Notes: generated by a model from the sequence alone, not told the origin. 64,000 nt of DNA from UBA11524 sp963590165 (GCA_963590165.1 CAVANO010000043.1:1-64000), one strand, 5' to 3'. Counted from the stretch's first letter, positions 46,513 through 56,231 are shown. Numbers and translations are program-made.

Positions 46513-46564
46513 CTAAAAGGAAAAGGACGCTGCGAGAACGAATGAACTCCATCTCACAGCGCCC
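46513..46564 (-). promoter_or_regulatory. Terminator-like hairpin in the glnN leader
   Basis: On the minus strand a 13-base stem including G-U pairs (plus-strand arms 46525-46537 and 46552-46564) is followed by CCTTTTCCTTTT. It starts about 8 bases after the expected transcription start. A second small hairpin (ACAGG...CCTGT) lies between it and the gene. This looks like an attenuator; the controlling factor is unknown. Confidence 0.6.
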
Positions 46565-46578
46565 TTGCTGTTATAACA

Positions 46579-46607
46579 AGTATAACCGCTGAAAATCTGT
46601 TTGTCAA
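46579..46607 (-). promoter_or_regulatory. glnN promoter
   Basis: On the minus strand a perfect -35 TTGACA (46602-46607) and -10 TATACT (46579-46584) are 17 bases apart. The rest of the gap to the hppA terminator (46608-46732) is AT-rich with no gene seen. Confidence 0.85.
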
Positions 46608-46732
46608 GGGCTATTTTAAATTTCCTGATGCATTTTCACGAAAAAAAACGCAAAAAACAGCGTAAAGACAATCTGAACTACGAAAATAAGGCAATAGACG
46701 AACAAATTCACTCACATAACAATAAATGTCCG

Positions 46733-46773
46733 TAAAAAAAGACTCCTTTCCCACATGAAGCGGAAAAGGAGTC
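46733..46773 (-). terminator. Terminator after hppA
   Basis: On the minus strand GACTCCTTT-T-CC pairs with GG-G-AAAGGAGTC (plus-strand arms 46741-46752 and 46762-46773), followed by seven T. Confidence 0.9.
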
Positions 46774-46790
46774 GAGGGGTGAGTGAAGTT

Positions 46791-48902
46791 TTACTTGATG
46801 ATCGTCAAGGTCTGAATGACACCAGCCAGCGTGTTCGCAACGGTCGACATCATCTTAATGAAGATGTCCAGCGCAACGCCGACAACGTCCTTACGGGTAT
46901 CGCCGACAGTGTCGCCTGTAACGGAAGCCTTATGTGCTGCAGAGCCCTTGCCGTGTCCCTTGAGGGCACCGCTCTCGATGTACTTCTTCGCATTGTCGAA
47001 AGCACCACCGGAGTTGCCCATGAAGATGGCACGCGGGATTGCCACGATGGTCGCGCCAACGAGGATGCCGCCGACGAATTCTACGCCAAAGAGGATGCCG
47101 CCGACGATCGGGATAAGGAGTGCGAGCATCGATGGCAACAGCATCTTGCGCAGCGCCTGCTTTGCAGCCATTTCGATGCAACGGTTGTAGTCGGGTTTGA
47201 CCTTGCCTTCCAGAACGCCGGGGACGGACAGCTGACGGTCGCCCTCATCTGCCATCAGGCGTGCGCTCTCGATGGTATTGTCGGTCAGCAGTGCGGAGAA
47301 GTATTCAATCAGTGCACCGCCGATGATACCGCCGGCGATGACCACGAAGGAAGCGATATTCAGGATCGGTTCCGCCGCGTCGGAGTAGCCGGAAACATAT
47401 GCCACGATCAGGGAAACGGTCGCGAAAGCTGCGGAGCCGATGGCAAAGCCCTTACCGATGGCGGCAGTGGTGTTACCAACGCTGTCGAGCTTATCGGTGA
47501 TGACGCGAACTTTGTCGTCGAGGTGGCAGCTTTCTGCCAGACCGCCGGCATTATCCGCGATGGGACCGAAGGCATCGATGGAGACTGTCGCGCCGACGAA
47601 TGCGAGCATGCCCAGAGAGGACAGCGCGATGCCGTAGGTGCCGCAGATCTTGCCGGAGATGAACAGTGCGATGCCGATTACCACGATGGGCAGCAGGCAG
47701 GAACGGGAGCCGATGGCGTCACCCTTGGTGATGACAAATGCTTCGCCTTCCGTGGCAATTTCAGCCAGCTGACGGGTCGGCTTGTAGTCGGTGCTGGTAT
47801 AATATTCGGTGATGGAACCGATGGCAATACCGCTCAGGATGCCCAGCACGCTGGAAATCCACGGAGACAGCCAGCCAGCAGCGAAATCACTGTACAGCTC
47901 CTTGCCATTGAAGATGATCAGGCAGGAGAAGAAACCGATGATGATGGTCATGCCGGCGGAAATCCATGTCGCGAGGTTCAGCTCGTGAGAAGGATTGTCG
48001 CCCATTTTACGGAATGCTGCATAGCCCAGACCGATCAGGCAGCCGAGCAGACCGCCGCCGGCGAGCACGATGGGATACACGGTCGTTGCAGTCAGGGTTG
48101 CAGTCGGCAGGGTGCCGTTTGCCTTGAAGAGCGTGATAGCGATCATGATAGCAGCTGCCATGGTAGCCACGAAACTCTCAAGCAGGTCGGAGCAGTTGCC
48201 TGCGATGTCGTTGACGTTGTCGCCGATGAAGTCAGCAACGACGTTCGGCACGCGGCTGTCATCTTCAGGCATGTCGTGGCGCAACTTGGCCAGGATGTCG
48301 GAAGAAATGTCGGCAGCCTTGGTGTAGTTGCCGCCAGCCACGCGGTTGAACATGGCGACGAGGGAGCAGCCCAGAGAGTACGTCGTAACGCGCATGATGC
48401 ACGGGTTGCATTCGAGGTTGGCGATCAGACCGTGTCCGATGCCGTTGATGTCCTCAACGCCCCAAATGATCAGCACGAGCAGCAGACCCAGCATGCCGAA
48501 CGCCTGAACGCTCAGACCACTGATGCTGCCGCCGCAAAGCGCGACCTTCACCGTTTCGCCGATGGAGAGGCTTTCACGAGCCTTGTTGGCGGTGCGCACG
48601 TTAGCATAAGTCGCACTGCGCATGCCAAGCACGCAGACGATGCTGCTCATGCAAGCACCCATCAGGAATGTAACGCCGCTGGTCGCTTCCACGAACAGCG
48701 AGAAAATGAGTGCAACAAGGACGGCAACGATGGAGATGGTCTTGTACTCCGTCTTCATGAAGGTTGAGGCGCCATCACGAATGATGCCAGCCATCTCGAT
48801 CATGTCAGGGGTGCCTTCACTCATCTTCCGGATGCGCACGTAGTTGTAGGCGATGTAAGCGAGCGTAAGCACGACTACCGCCAGAACAATGAACCATGCC
48901 AT
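46791..48902 (-). CDS. hppA: Membrane-bound ion-translocating pyrophosphatase
   Basis: Couples pyrophosphate hydrolysis to H+ or Na+ pumping. The 703-residue protein has about 15-16 membrane helices and conserved loops: 'AADISSDILAKL', 'PEDDSRVPNVVADFIGDNV', 'DAFGPIADNAGG', 'GNTTAAIGKGFAIGSA' and 'GGAFDNAKKYIE'. The Ala in 'GNTTAA' is the residue of K+-dependent enzymes (K+-independent ones have Lys). The first loop departs from the canonical DVGADLVGKVE and 'VGDNVGD' reads 'IGDNVND'. The ion specificity cannot be fixed from this. AGGAGG precedes the ATG. Confidence 0.93.
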   Translation of the reverse strand: MAWFIVLAVVVLTLAYIAYNYVRIRKMSEGTPDMIEMAGIIRDGASTFMKTEYKTISIVAVLVALIFSLFVEATSGVTFLMGACMSSIVCVLGMRSATYANVRTANKARESLSIGETVKVALCGGSISGLSVQAFGMLGLLLVLIIWGVEDINGIGHGLIANLECNPCIMRVTTYSLGCSLVAMFNRVAGGNYTKAADISSDILAKLRHDMPEDDSRVPNVVADFIGDNVNDIAGNCSDLLESFVATMAAAIMIAITLFKANGTLPTATLTATTVYPIVLAGGGLLGCLIGLGYAAFRKMGDNPSHELNLATWISAGMTIIIGFFSCLIIFNGKELYSDFAAGWLSPWISSVLGILSGIAIGSITEYYTSTDYKPTRQLAEIATEGEAFVITKGDAIGSRSCLLPIVVIGIALFISGKICGTYGIALSSLGMLAFVGATVSIDAFGPIADNAGGLAESCHLDDKVRVITDKLDSVGNTTAAIGKGFAIGSAAFATVSLIVAYVSGYSDAAEPILNIASFVVIAGGIIGGALIEYFSALLTDNTIESARLMADEGDRQLSVPGVLEGKVKPDYNRCIEMAAKQALRKMLLPSMLALLIPIVGGILFGVEFVGGILVGATIVAIPRAIFMGNSGGAFDNAKKYIESGALKGHGKGSAAHKASVTGDTVGDTRKDVVGVALDIFIKMMSTVANTLAGVIQTLTIIK

Positions 48903-49253
48903 GAGTTTGTTCTCCTCCTGTAAAGTAAATTTGATAGGCGAACCTATTCTGATGTTCTTTTTTCTACACTTTTCTCCCTTTTCCTGCTGGTTTTGGCGTC
49001 ATTTCTCGAAAAAATTTTCGTTATTTATTTTTCAATGATAACATTCTGCAATTTTGACTGCAGGATGCTTTCATATGATGCAGTATGAAACTGCGACGAA
49101 TGCAAGGTAATTCTTTGTGCGAAATGTAAAAATCATCAAAAAGCTTCCTACACAGATGCTCGCTTTGCCCCTGTTTTTTTTGAATAAAATGTGCTATAAT
49201 CATAACATGGGCAGGAATACGATCTGTATGCTTGTGGGAGGAGAGTGTCCGAT
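48903..49253. other. Divergent intergenic region between hppA and the yerC-like gene
   Basis: This 351-base AT-rich region holds the start regions of two divergent units. A small inverted repeat ATAGG-CGAA-CCTAT lies about 35 bases before hppA and could be an operator. On the plus strand a clear -10 TATAAT (49195-49200) lies before the YerC-like gene, without a good -35. No gene is seen. Confidence 0.5.
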
Positions 49254-49571
49254 ATGTTTGAGCCGCGTGTGAAGAGTGAGCAGACGGATCTGCTGATGAA
49301 GGCGCTTTTGACGCTTGATTCGGTGGATGAGGCATATCGCTTTTTCGAGGATTTGTGCACCGTGTCTGAAATTAAGAGCATGGCGCAGCGCATTGAGGTC
49401 GCAAAGATGCTGAGGGAGCATGCAACCTATCAGGAGGTTGCACGGATTACGGGTGCATCCTCTGCCACCATCAGCCGTGTCAATCGGGCACTGATTTATG
49501 GTGCGGATGGGTACACGGCGGTTCTGGATGCTTTGGAAGGAAAGCCTCACGACGGAACGAAGAATGATTGA
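49254..49571 (+). CDS. YerC/YecD family TrpR-related DNA-binding protein
   Basis: The 105-residue protein matches the TrpR-like YerC/YecD family: helical, with a helix-turn-helix near the C-terminus ('YQEVARITGASSATISRVNRA'-like segment, residues about 60-80). The family's target genes are not well known. GTG at 49245 is in frame but only 3 bases from the GGAGG, so ATG at 49254 is preferred. It lies 10 bases before pcrA and is probably co-transcribed with pcrA and ligA. Confidence 0.88.
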   Translation: MFEPRVKSEQTDLLMKALLTLDSVDEAYRFFEDLCTVSEIKSMAQRIEVAKMLREHATYQEVARITGASSATISRVNRALIYGADGYTAVLDALEGKPHDGTKND

Positions 49572-49581
49572 GGAGAAAACA

Positions 49582-51888
49582 ATGGATTTAAGTATGCTGA
49601 ACCCGGAGCAGCGCTTGGCAGCGGAAACGCTGGAAGGACCGGTGCTGATTCTTGCAGGCGCTGGATCGGGCAAAACGCGTGCCCTGACCTGCCGCGTAGC
49701 GAACCTGATGGCGCATGGTGTGCAGCCTTATCACATTTTGGCACTGACATTTACCAACAAGGCAGCGAAGGAAATGAAGGAAAGAATCTGTGCGCTTGTT
49801 GGTGATGCGGCGAATGACGCGTGGATTTCGACATTTCACTCCACCTGCGCGAGGATTCTGCGCCGCGATATTGAAAAGCTCGGAGATTATACGCGTTCAT
49901 TCGTGATTTATGATGATGATGACCAGAAGTCGGTGATCAAGGAAATCCTCAAGAGGTTGAATATCGATGATAAGTTTCTGCCGGTGCGCGAACTGATGTC
50001 CAAAATCTCCGATGCGAAAAACAAACTGCTTTCGCCGCAGGAGTGGTTCGATCAGTCTGAACGCGACCATCGTTCGCAGCAGATTCATCAGGTGTTCGTG
50101 GAATACGAAAAGCGTTTACGTTCGCTGAATGCGCTGGATTTTGATGATTTGCTGATTCGCACGCTGGAACTGCTTGCGAATCATCCGCCGGTGCTTGATG
50201 TTTATCGCAAGCGCTTCCAGTATGTGATGGTGGACGAATATCAGGACACAAACTATGCGCAGTATAAGCTCGTCCGCCTATTGACGGATGAAAGCCGAAA
50301 CCTCTGCGTCGTCGGCGATGATGACCAGTCAATTTACGGCTGGCGCGGCGCGGATATCCGCAATATTCTCGACTTTGAGAAGGATTATCCGGATGCGAAG
50401 GTTATTAAGCTTGAGCAGAATTATCGCTCGACTGCGAATATCCTTGATGCTGCCAATCAGGTCATTGCCCACAACACTGGTCGCAAGGAGAAGAAACTCT
50501 GGACGGATCAGCCAGAGGGCGAGCCGATACGCCTGTTTACTGCGGGGGACGAACGTGAGGAGGCTGCGTGGGTTGCGGATAGAATCAGGCAGATGAACCG
50601 CAAGAATGAACCGTACGGCAACATGGCGATTCTCTACCGAATTAATGCACAGAGCCGTGTGCTGGAAGAAATGCTGATGCGCTCCTCCATTCCTTATAAG
50701 GTGTTCGGCGGACAGAAGTTCTACGACCGCAAGGAAGTGCGCGACGTGATTGCGTACCTGCGCGTTGTGGTGAATCCGTCGGATGACATCTCGTTGCGTC
50801 GGATTATCAATGTGCCCAAGCGTGCCATCGGCGACAGCACGGTTCAGGAATTGATGAACTACGCGCAGGAAAATGACATGCCGCTTTTCAGCGCCCTGAC
50901 AGATGTGCCGGAAACGCTGTCCGCCAGACCGAGAAAGTGCGTGAATGACTTCTTCATGCTGATGACGAACCTCCTTGCGCTCAAGGATACGATGCCTCTG
51001 ACAGACTATGTGACGATGGTCATCGAAAAGACGGGGCTGTTGGAACAGTATAAGAAAGAAGACACCGAGGAAGCCAGAACGCGTGCGGAGAATATCAACG
51101 AATTCCTGGGGGCTGTTGCCGAGTATGCCAAGACAACGGAAAACGCGACGCTTGAGGACTATCTGGAGAACGTGTCGCTCATTACCGACCTTGATCAGGC
51201 GGAGGACGACCGTGGCTATGTTACGCTGATGACGCTGCATGCTGCGAAGGGCCTGGAATTCCCGGACGTGTTTATGACAGGTCTGGAAGAGGGTGTATTC
51301 CCGTCTGCAAAAAGCCTGTCGGACGAATCACGCATGGAGGAGGAGCGGCGGCTGTGCTACGTCGGCATTACGCGAGCACAAAAGCGACTGTTCCTCTCTC
51401 ACGCGAATCAGCGCACGATCTTCAACCAGATTAATCACAACGCACCGAGCCGCTTCCTCGAAGAAATTCCGACTCGATTGATTTGCGATGAGCTGGCGAC
51501 CATCCGAGAACGCTTTGGCGAGCGTGTGCCGAGCCATACGAAGACGGCTGGTGGGTACCGAAATGCTCCGGCGCGTCCGGCACCGCTTCGTCCGGCACCG
51601 TCGGCAGGCACGCTTCCGACAACGAGCAGTGCCAGCCGGCTGAAAGGATTGAATATCCCAGGTGTTCAGAAGGGTTTCGTACAGTCGCCCGCACGGAATC
51701 TGTCCGCAAGTGCCCTCAAGAACATGTACAAGGCAGGCGACCGCGTGCGCCATCTGAAGTTCGGCGAAGGCACGGTGGTTGATGTGAGCGGCTCGGGCAA
51801 TGACAGCCTGATTAAGATTGAATTCACGGCGTATGGCGTCAAGACATTTAAGCTTGTCAACGTGCCGATTGTGAAAATGGAGGAGTAA
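49582..51888 (+). CDS. pcrA: ATP-dependent DNA helicase PcrA/UvrD
   Basis: This superfamily 1A 3'-5' helicase acts in repair and in clearing RecA and RNA polymerase from DNA. The 768-residue protein has motif I 'AGAGSGKT', Ia 'LTFTNKAA', II 'VDEYQDTN', III 'GDDDQSIYGWRGAD', IV 'LEQNYRST', V 'LHAAKGLEFP' and VI 'CYVGITRAQ'. The C-terminus has the PcrA Tudor-like tail 'GDRVRHLKFGEGTVV'. The ATG follows GAGGAG; the frame upstream to 49498 lies in the previous gene. ligA follows by 3 bases, the order known in Gram-positives. Confidence 0.97.
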   Translation: MDLSMLNPEQRLAAETLEGPVLILAGAGSGKTRALTCRVANLMAHGVQPYHILALTFTNKAAKEMKERICALVGDAANDAWISTFHSTCARILRRDIEKLGDYTRSFVIYDDDDQKSVIKEILKRLNIDDKFLPVRELMSKISDAKNKLLSPQEWFDQSERDHRSQQIHQVFVEYEKRLRSLNALDFDDLLIRTLELLANHPPVLDVYRKRFQYVMVDEYQDTNYAQYKLVRLLTDESRNLCVVGDDDQSIYGWRGADIRNILDFEKDYPDAKVIKLEQNYRSTANILDAANQVIAHNTGRKEKKLWTDQPEGEPIRLFTAGDEREEAAWVADRIRQMNRKNEPYGNMAILYRINAQSRVLEEMLMRSSIPYKVFGGQKFYDRKEVRDVIAYLRVVVNPSDDISLRRIINVPKRAIGDSTVQELMNYAQENDMPLFSALTDVPETLSARPRKCVNDFFMLMTNLLALKDTMPLTDYVTMVIEKTGLLEQYKKEDTEEARTRAENINEFLGAVAEYAKTTENATLEDYLENVSLITDLDQAEDDRGYVTLMTLHAAKGLEFPDVFMTGLEEGVFPSAKSLSDESRMEEERRLCYVGITRAQKRLFLSHANQRTIFNQINHNAPSRFLEEIPTRLICDELATIRERFGERVPSHTKTAGGYRNAPARPAPLRPAPSAGTLPTTSSASRLKGLNIPGVQKGFVQSPARNLSASALKNMYKAGDRVRHLKFGEGTVVDVSGSGNDSLIKIEFTAYGVKTFKLVNVPIVKMEE

Positions 51889-51891
51889 TGC

Positions 51892-53856
51892 ATGACCGAA
51901 TCGACCGACCGCATGCAAGCACTGATCGGTAGGCTGAATGAAGCGTCACAGGCGTATTATTTCTCCGGCGAACCGATTATGTCCGACAAGGACTGGGATG
52001 CACTCTATGACGAATTGTCCGTGCTGGAAAAGCAGACAGGCATTGTCCTGCCGGGTTCTCCGACGCATCGGGTCGGCGGCGATGTGAAGACGGCACTTGA
52101 ACCGCACACGCATATCCATCGGCTGTGGAGCATGGATAAGGCGCAGTCAACCGGCGCAGTGATGGATTGGGTGCAGCGGACGGAAAAGCTATCCGGCCAG
52201 ACAGAACTGGAATATTGCGTGGAGTATAAGTTTGACGGCTTGACGCTGAACCTGACTTATCAGGACGGTCAGCTGATTCAAGCGGCGACACGCGGCAATG
52301 GTATCACAGGTGAAGCCATTCTGCCACAGGCGAAGACTATCACAACGGTGCCGCGCACGATCCCCTATAAAGGGCTACTGGAGGTGCAAGGCGAGTGCAT
52401 CATGCGCCTGTCGGTTCTCGATGCGTACAACAAGACAGCGAAGGAGCCGCTCAAGAATGCGCGCAATGCGGCTGCCGGTGCGCTGAGAAACCTTGACCCG
52501 GCAGTGACGGCATCACGTCACCTCGATGCGTTTTTCTATCAGATTGGCACGATTGACAATCCGCCGTACACGACACAGGAGGGAATGCTGTCTTTCCTGC
52601 GCGAGAACGGCTTCCAGGTTAGCCCGTATCTCGGCCGATGCAAAAGCATGCAGGAAATTGAACAGTGCATCCACCATATTGAAGAAGAGCGGAGCAGTCT
52701 TGATTTCCTGATTGACGGCGTGCTGATTAAGGTGAGCGACCTGGCAGTGCGCGAAACAATGGGCTACACTGACCGCTTTCCGCGATGGGCAATTGCCTAT
52801 AAGTTCGAGGCGGAGGAAACAACAACCATCGTCCGCAGTGTGACATGGGAAATCGGCAGAACAGGCAAGCTGACGCCGGTGGCAGAGGTGGAGCCGGTCG
52901 ATTTCTATGGCGTGACGGTGCGTCGGGCAACGCTGAACAACTGGGGCGACATCCAACGCAAACGCGTGGCAATCGGCGCAAAGGTGTGGATTCGCCGTTC
53001 GAATGACGTGATTCCGGAAATTATGGGTCATGTCGGTGAGGATGAGGAGAACGAAACGCCGATTGTGCGCCCGAACGTATGTCCGGCATGCGGAAATCAG
53101 CTGATAGAGCGCGGTGCGCATCTGTTCTGCATGAACCGTGTATCTTGTCGACCGCAGGCAGTGGCGCGAATCAGCCATTTTGCGGGACGGAATGCGATGG
53201 ACATCGATGGCCTGTCGGAAAAGACGGCAGGGCAACTCTACGATCAGATGAACGTGCGCGACCCGGCAGATTTGTATGTGCTGACGCGTGAACAGGTGCT
53301 GTCGCTGGACGGCTTCAAGGACAAGAAGGCGGACAATCTGCTTGCAGCGCTGCAAAAGAGCAAAACGTGCGCGCTCGATGCATTCCTGTTTGCCGTTGGC
53401 ATTCCGAATGTCGGCAGGAAAACGGCACGCGACCTTGCCAATAACTTCGGCACGCTCGATGCTGTTGCAGGTGCATCGCAGGAGGCGCTCGTTGCAATGG
53501 AGGATGTCGGCGAAATCGTCGCGCAGAGCATCATCGAGTTCTTCTCCTTCGCCGAGAACCGCGCGATGATTGACCGTCTGCTTGCGGCTGGCGTTACGCC
53601 TGAGGAAAAGCAGAAAACGGAAGGCGGCTGCTTCACTGGAATGAGCATTGTCGTGACCGGTACACTGCCTACGCTTTCCAGGCATGATGCAGAGGAACTG
53701 ATTGCGCGAAACGGCGGCAAACCGGCCTCGTCCGTCAGCAAGAAAACTGCTTTTGTCGTTGCAGGAGAGGCTGCGGGCAGCAAGCTGACGAAGGCGCAGC
53801 AACTCGGCATTGAGATAATAGATGAAGCAGAACTAATCAGGCGTGTTTCTTCATGA
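51892..53856 (+). CDS. ligA: NAD+-dependent DNA ligase
   Basis: Seals nicks in replication and repair using NAD+. The 654-residue protein has the Ia domain, the adenylation Lys in 'EYKFDG' (family ExKxDG), the 'RGNGITGE' motif, an OB fold ('KLTPVAEVEPV'), the Cys4 zinc finger ('CPACGNQL' with two further Cys), the HhH domain and a C-terminal BRCT ('GMSIVVTGTLPTLSR'). All catalytic features are present and the length is normal. It starts 3 bases after pcrA. Confidence 0.97.
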   Translation: MTESTDRMQALIGRLNEASQAYYFSGEPIMSDKDWDALYDELSVLEKQTGIVLPGSPTHRVGGDVKTALEPHTHIHRLWSMDKAQSTGAVMDWVQRTEKLSGQTELEYCVEYKFDGLTLNLTYQDGQLIQAATRGNGITGEAILPQAKTITTVPRTIPYKGLLEVQGECIMRLSVLDAYNKTAKEPLKNARNAAAGALRNLDPAVTASRHLDAFFYQIGTIDNPPYTTQEGMLSFLRENGFQVSPYLGRCKSMQEIEQCIHHIEEERSSLDFLIDGVLIKVSDLAVRETMGYTDRFPRWAIAYKFEAEETTTIVRSVTWEIGRTGKLTPVAEVEPVDFYGVTVRRATLNNWGDIQRKRVAIGAKVWIRRSNDVIPEIMGHVGEDEENETPIVRPNVCPACGNQLIERGAHLFCMNRVSCRPQAVARISHFAGRNAMDIDGLSEKTAGQLYDQMNVRDPADLYVLTREQVLSLDGFKDKKADNLLAALQKSKTCALDAFLFAVGIPNVGRKTARDLANNFGTLDAVAGASQEALVAMEDVGEIVAQSIIEFFSFAENRAMIDRLLAAGVTPEEKQKTEGGCFTGMSIVVTGTLPTLSRHDAEELIARNGGKPASSVSKKTAFVVAGEAAGSKLTKAQQLGIEIIDEAELIRRVSS

Positions 53857-53934
53857 TGACTTCATCAACAAGTGGTAGCATCAGCGTGGGCACGGGCATG
53901 TGTCCGAAGCAATACAGTGGAAAAGAGGAAAACG

Positions 53935-54759
53935 ATGATTTCCCATCTTGATACGTATCTGGAGGCACTGCGTACAGACCCGCTCGGCTTCCTGCTGACG
54001 CTTGCATACAGTGTGGTTGTGTTTCTGCTGAGCCTGATGTTGCATGAATGTGCGCACGGATATGTTGCATACCGTTGCGGCGATCCGACGGCAAAGATGA
54101 TGGGGCGGCTGACGCTTGATCCGCGCAAGCATCTTGACTTGATCGGCACAATCAGCATGTTCCTGATCGGCTTTGGCTGGGCAAAGCCTGTACCGGTCAA
54201 TCCGAATAACTATCGTCATGGACGGCGTGATGATTTCCTTGTGTCGATTGCGGGCATCGTGACGAATCTTTGCCTTTGCCTTGTGTGCATGGGATTAAGT
54301 GTTCCGATTGGGCGGCTGATGTTCGGCGATGACTTTCTCAAGCAAGTGCAAAACCATTCCGGCTCTGTTTCGTACCTGTTCAGCCCGTTTTATACGACGA
54401 GCATGAACACCGGCGGCGCAGATATTGCAAACGGTACATTCGCCGCGGACGCACTCGCACAGCTGGCAGTACCGTGGCTGCAGTATGTTCAGCGGTTTTT
54501 GCTGCTGATGGCGCAGACGAACCTATGCCTTGCTATCTTCAATTTCCTGCCAATTCCGCCGCTGGATGGGTATCATCTGTTCAATGATCTGCTGTTCAAA
54601 GGCAAGCTGCATCTGAAGCGGAATGGGTACATGATCGCACAGGTTGCGCTGATTGTGCTTGTCCTGTCAGGTGTGCTGAATAGTTTCCTGAGCAAGGCGC
54701 TCTTTCAGGTATACGGCTTCCTGCTCAAAGGCATGTTGGCGCTGGCAGGATTATCATAA
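53935..54759 (+). CDS. Site-2 protease family (M50) membrane protein
   Basis: The 274-residue integral membrane metalloprotease has the zinc motif HECAH within a membrane helix ('LMLHECAHGYVAY') and the second M50 motif 'NFLPIPPLDGYHL'. It has about six helices and resembles the short M50B proteins (YwhC/FtsH-like context) found before scpA in Clostridia. The substrate is unknown. The ATG at 53935 follows GAGGAAAA; the frame upstream has no site. scpA follows in 12 bases. Confidence 0.9.
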   Translation: MISHLDTYLEALRTDPLGFLLTLAYSVVVFLLSLMLHECAHGYVAYRCGDPTAKMMGRLTLDPRKHLDLIGTISMFLIGFGWAKPVPVNPNNYRHGRRDDFLVSIAGIVTNLCLCLVCMGLSVPIGRLMFGDDFLKQVQNHSGSVSYLFSPFYTTSMNTGGADIANGTFAADALAQLAVPWLQYVQRFLLLMAQTNLCLAIFNFLPIPPLDGYHLFNDLLFKGKLHLKRNGYMIAQVALIVLVLSGVLNSFLSKALFQVYGFLLKGMLALAGLS

Positions 54760-54771
54760 GGATGGAAACGC

Positions 54772-55557
54772 ATGAGCATGACATTTCAGCTCAAGGATTT
54801 TGACGGACCGCTTGACCTGCTGCTCTTCCTGATTAATAAGGAAAAAATCGACATCAAGGACATTTTCGTCAGCCAGATTACCGATCAGTACATCGATTCT
54901 GTCCGAAATGCCGCTGATTTGGACATGGATGATGCGACGGATTTTCTCGTGATGGCTGCGACACTGCTGGAAATCAAATCCCGCGCGATGCTGCCGCGTC
55001 CGCCGGCGCTCGATGAGGGCGAGGAGGATCCGGAGGAAGCGCTCATCCGCCGACTGGAGGAATACAAGCGCTTTCGGGAAAGCGCCTCGGCGCTCAAGCA
55101 GTTTGAATTGGCAGCGGCACAGGTATTCACGAAACTGCCGGAGGAATATCCGCTTCCACCACAGGAAACAGAACTTGTCGGATTGACGCTGCAGGGGCTG
55201 ACGGAAGCGTTCCTGCGCATTTGGGCAAGAAAGCCAGCGGACAGCGATAGCCCCGAAACAAATCACTATGCGCCGCGGGACATTCACCGTGACGAACACA
55301 GCGTTCAGGAATGCATGCTGACGTTGCTCAAGGGCGTGTCAGCACGCGGCTGTTTGCGCTTTGAGGAAACATTCAGCACAATGCCGACGAAGGAAGAAGT
55401 CGTTACGCTGTTCATGGCGTTGCTGGAACTGCTTAAGCTTGGCGAAATCCATGTGGAGCAGGAAGGCACATGTCAGGAAATCATGCTCTATCCGGGCGGA
55501 AGACATGGCATGACGGATGAAGAAACAATATCGGAGATGACGGAGGAGCTGCAATGA
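54772..55557 (+). CDS. scpA: Segregation and condensation protein A
   Basis: Kleisin subunit of the SMC-ScpAB condensin. The 261-residue protein has the N-terminal kleisin motif 'DFDGPLDLLLFLI' and 'LVMAATLLEIKSR' for SMC head contact, an acidic middle and a winged-helix C-terminus ('TKEEVVTLFMALLELLK'). Its stop overlaps the scpB start by ATGA. It belongs to an M50-scpA-scpB string. Confidence 0.95.
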   Translation: MSMTFQLKDFDGPLDLLLFLINKEKIDIKDIFVSQITDQYIDSVRNAADLDMDDATDFLVMAATLLEIKSRAMLPRPPALDEGEEDPEEALIRRLEEYKRFRESASALKQFELAAAQVFTKLPEEYPLPPQETELVGLTLQGLTEAFLRIWARKPADSDSPETNHYAPRDIHRDEHSVQECMLTLLKGVSARGCLRFEETFSTMPTKEEVVTLFMALLELLKLGEIHVEQEGTCQEIMLYPGGRHGMTDEETISEMTEELQ

Positions 55558-56171
55558 CAGGCGAACGGGGCAAGGAAGAGCAGCTGGAAATACTTGATGA
55601 GCTGGAGGAAACTGGCGGCAACCTGCTTGGACGAATTGAAGCAATTCTGTTTGTAGCAGGCGAAGCGATTCGGGTGGAGGATCTTGCAAAGGCACTTGAA
55701 CTGCCGGTGCCGCAGGTGGAGGATGCCCTGTCACAGCTGCGCGATGAATATGATTTCAAGCAGCGCGGATTTTCGCTCAAGCGGTATGGGCATCATGTAC
55801 AGCTGGCAACGCGCGCACTGTATTCGCAGGATGTTGTTCGCTTGCTTCAGCCGGTGCAGAAGCAGTCGTTGACGCAGGCAGCGATGGAAACGCTGGCAGT
55901 CGTCGCATATCGTCAGCCGGTAACACGTGCCGAGGTCGAACAGGTTCGAGGCGTTAAGTGCGATTATTCGTTGCAATCGCTGATGAATAAGGAACTGATT
56001 GCTGAGGTAGGACGCAAGGAAGCACTCGGACGACCGATTCTGTACGGGACAACAGACACATTTCTGGCACATTTCGGCATTTCATCATTGAATGAGCTGC
56101 CGCCGTTGCCGGAGAAGGTCGAAGAGAAAAAAGATGGCAATCAGGATGATATTCCGGATCTGATCTCATAA
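55554..56171 (+). CDS. scpB: Segregation and condensation protein B
   Basis: A dimeric winged-helix partner of ScpA in the bacterial condensin. The 205-residue protein has the two winged helices with 'IEAILFVAGEAI', 'AMETLAVVAYRQPVTRAEVEQVRG' in part, and 'GRPILYGTTDTFLAHFGI'. The ATG overlaps the scpA stop. An acidic, lysine-rich tail ends the protein. A terminator follows directly. Confidence 0.95.
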   Translation: MTGERGKEEQLEILDELEETGGNLLGRIEAILFVAGEAIRVEDLAKALELPVPQVEDALSQLRDEYDFKQRGFSLKRYGHHVQLATRALYSQDVVRLLQPVQKQSLTQAAMETLAVVAYRQPVTRAEVEQVRGVKCDYSLQSLMNKELIAEVGRKEALGRPILYGTTDTFLAHFGISSLNELPPLPEKVEEKKDGNQDDIPDLIS

Positions 56172-56175
56172 GAAT

Positions 56176-56216
56176 AGCTCCGTCGGGCGCAGATGCGTGT
56201 CCGGCGGAGCTGTTTT
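56176..56216 (+). terminator. Terminator after scpB
   Basis: AGCTCCG-T-CGG pairs with CCG-G-CGGAGCT (56176 to 56211), followed by GTTTT. Confidence 0.8.
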
Positions 56217-56231
56217 ATGGGGCATATTAAA

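Noticed and set aside
44430..46592. 720-codon plus-strand frame opposite glnN
   Set aside because: Antisense shadow of type III glutamine synthetase.
46755..48767. 670-codon plus-strand frame opposite hppA
   Set aside because: Antisense shadow of the pyrophosphatase, with no ribosome site or family resemblance.
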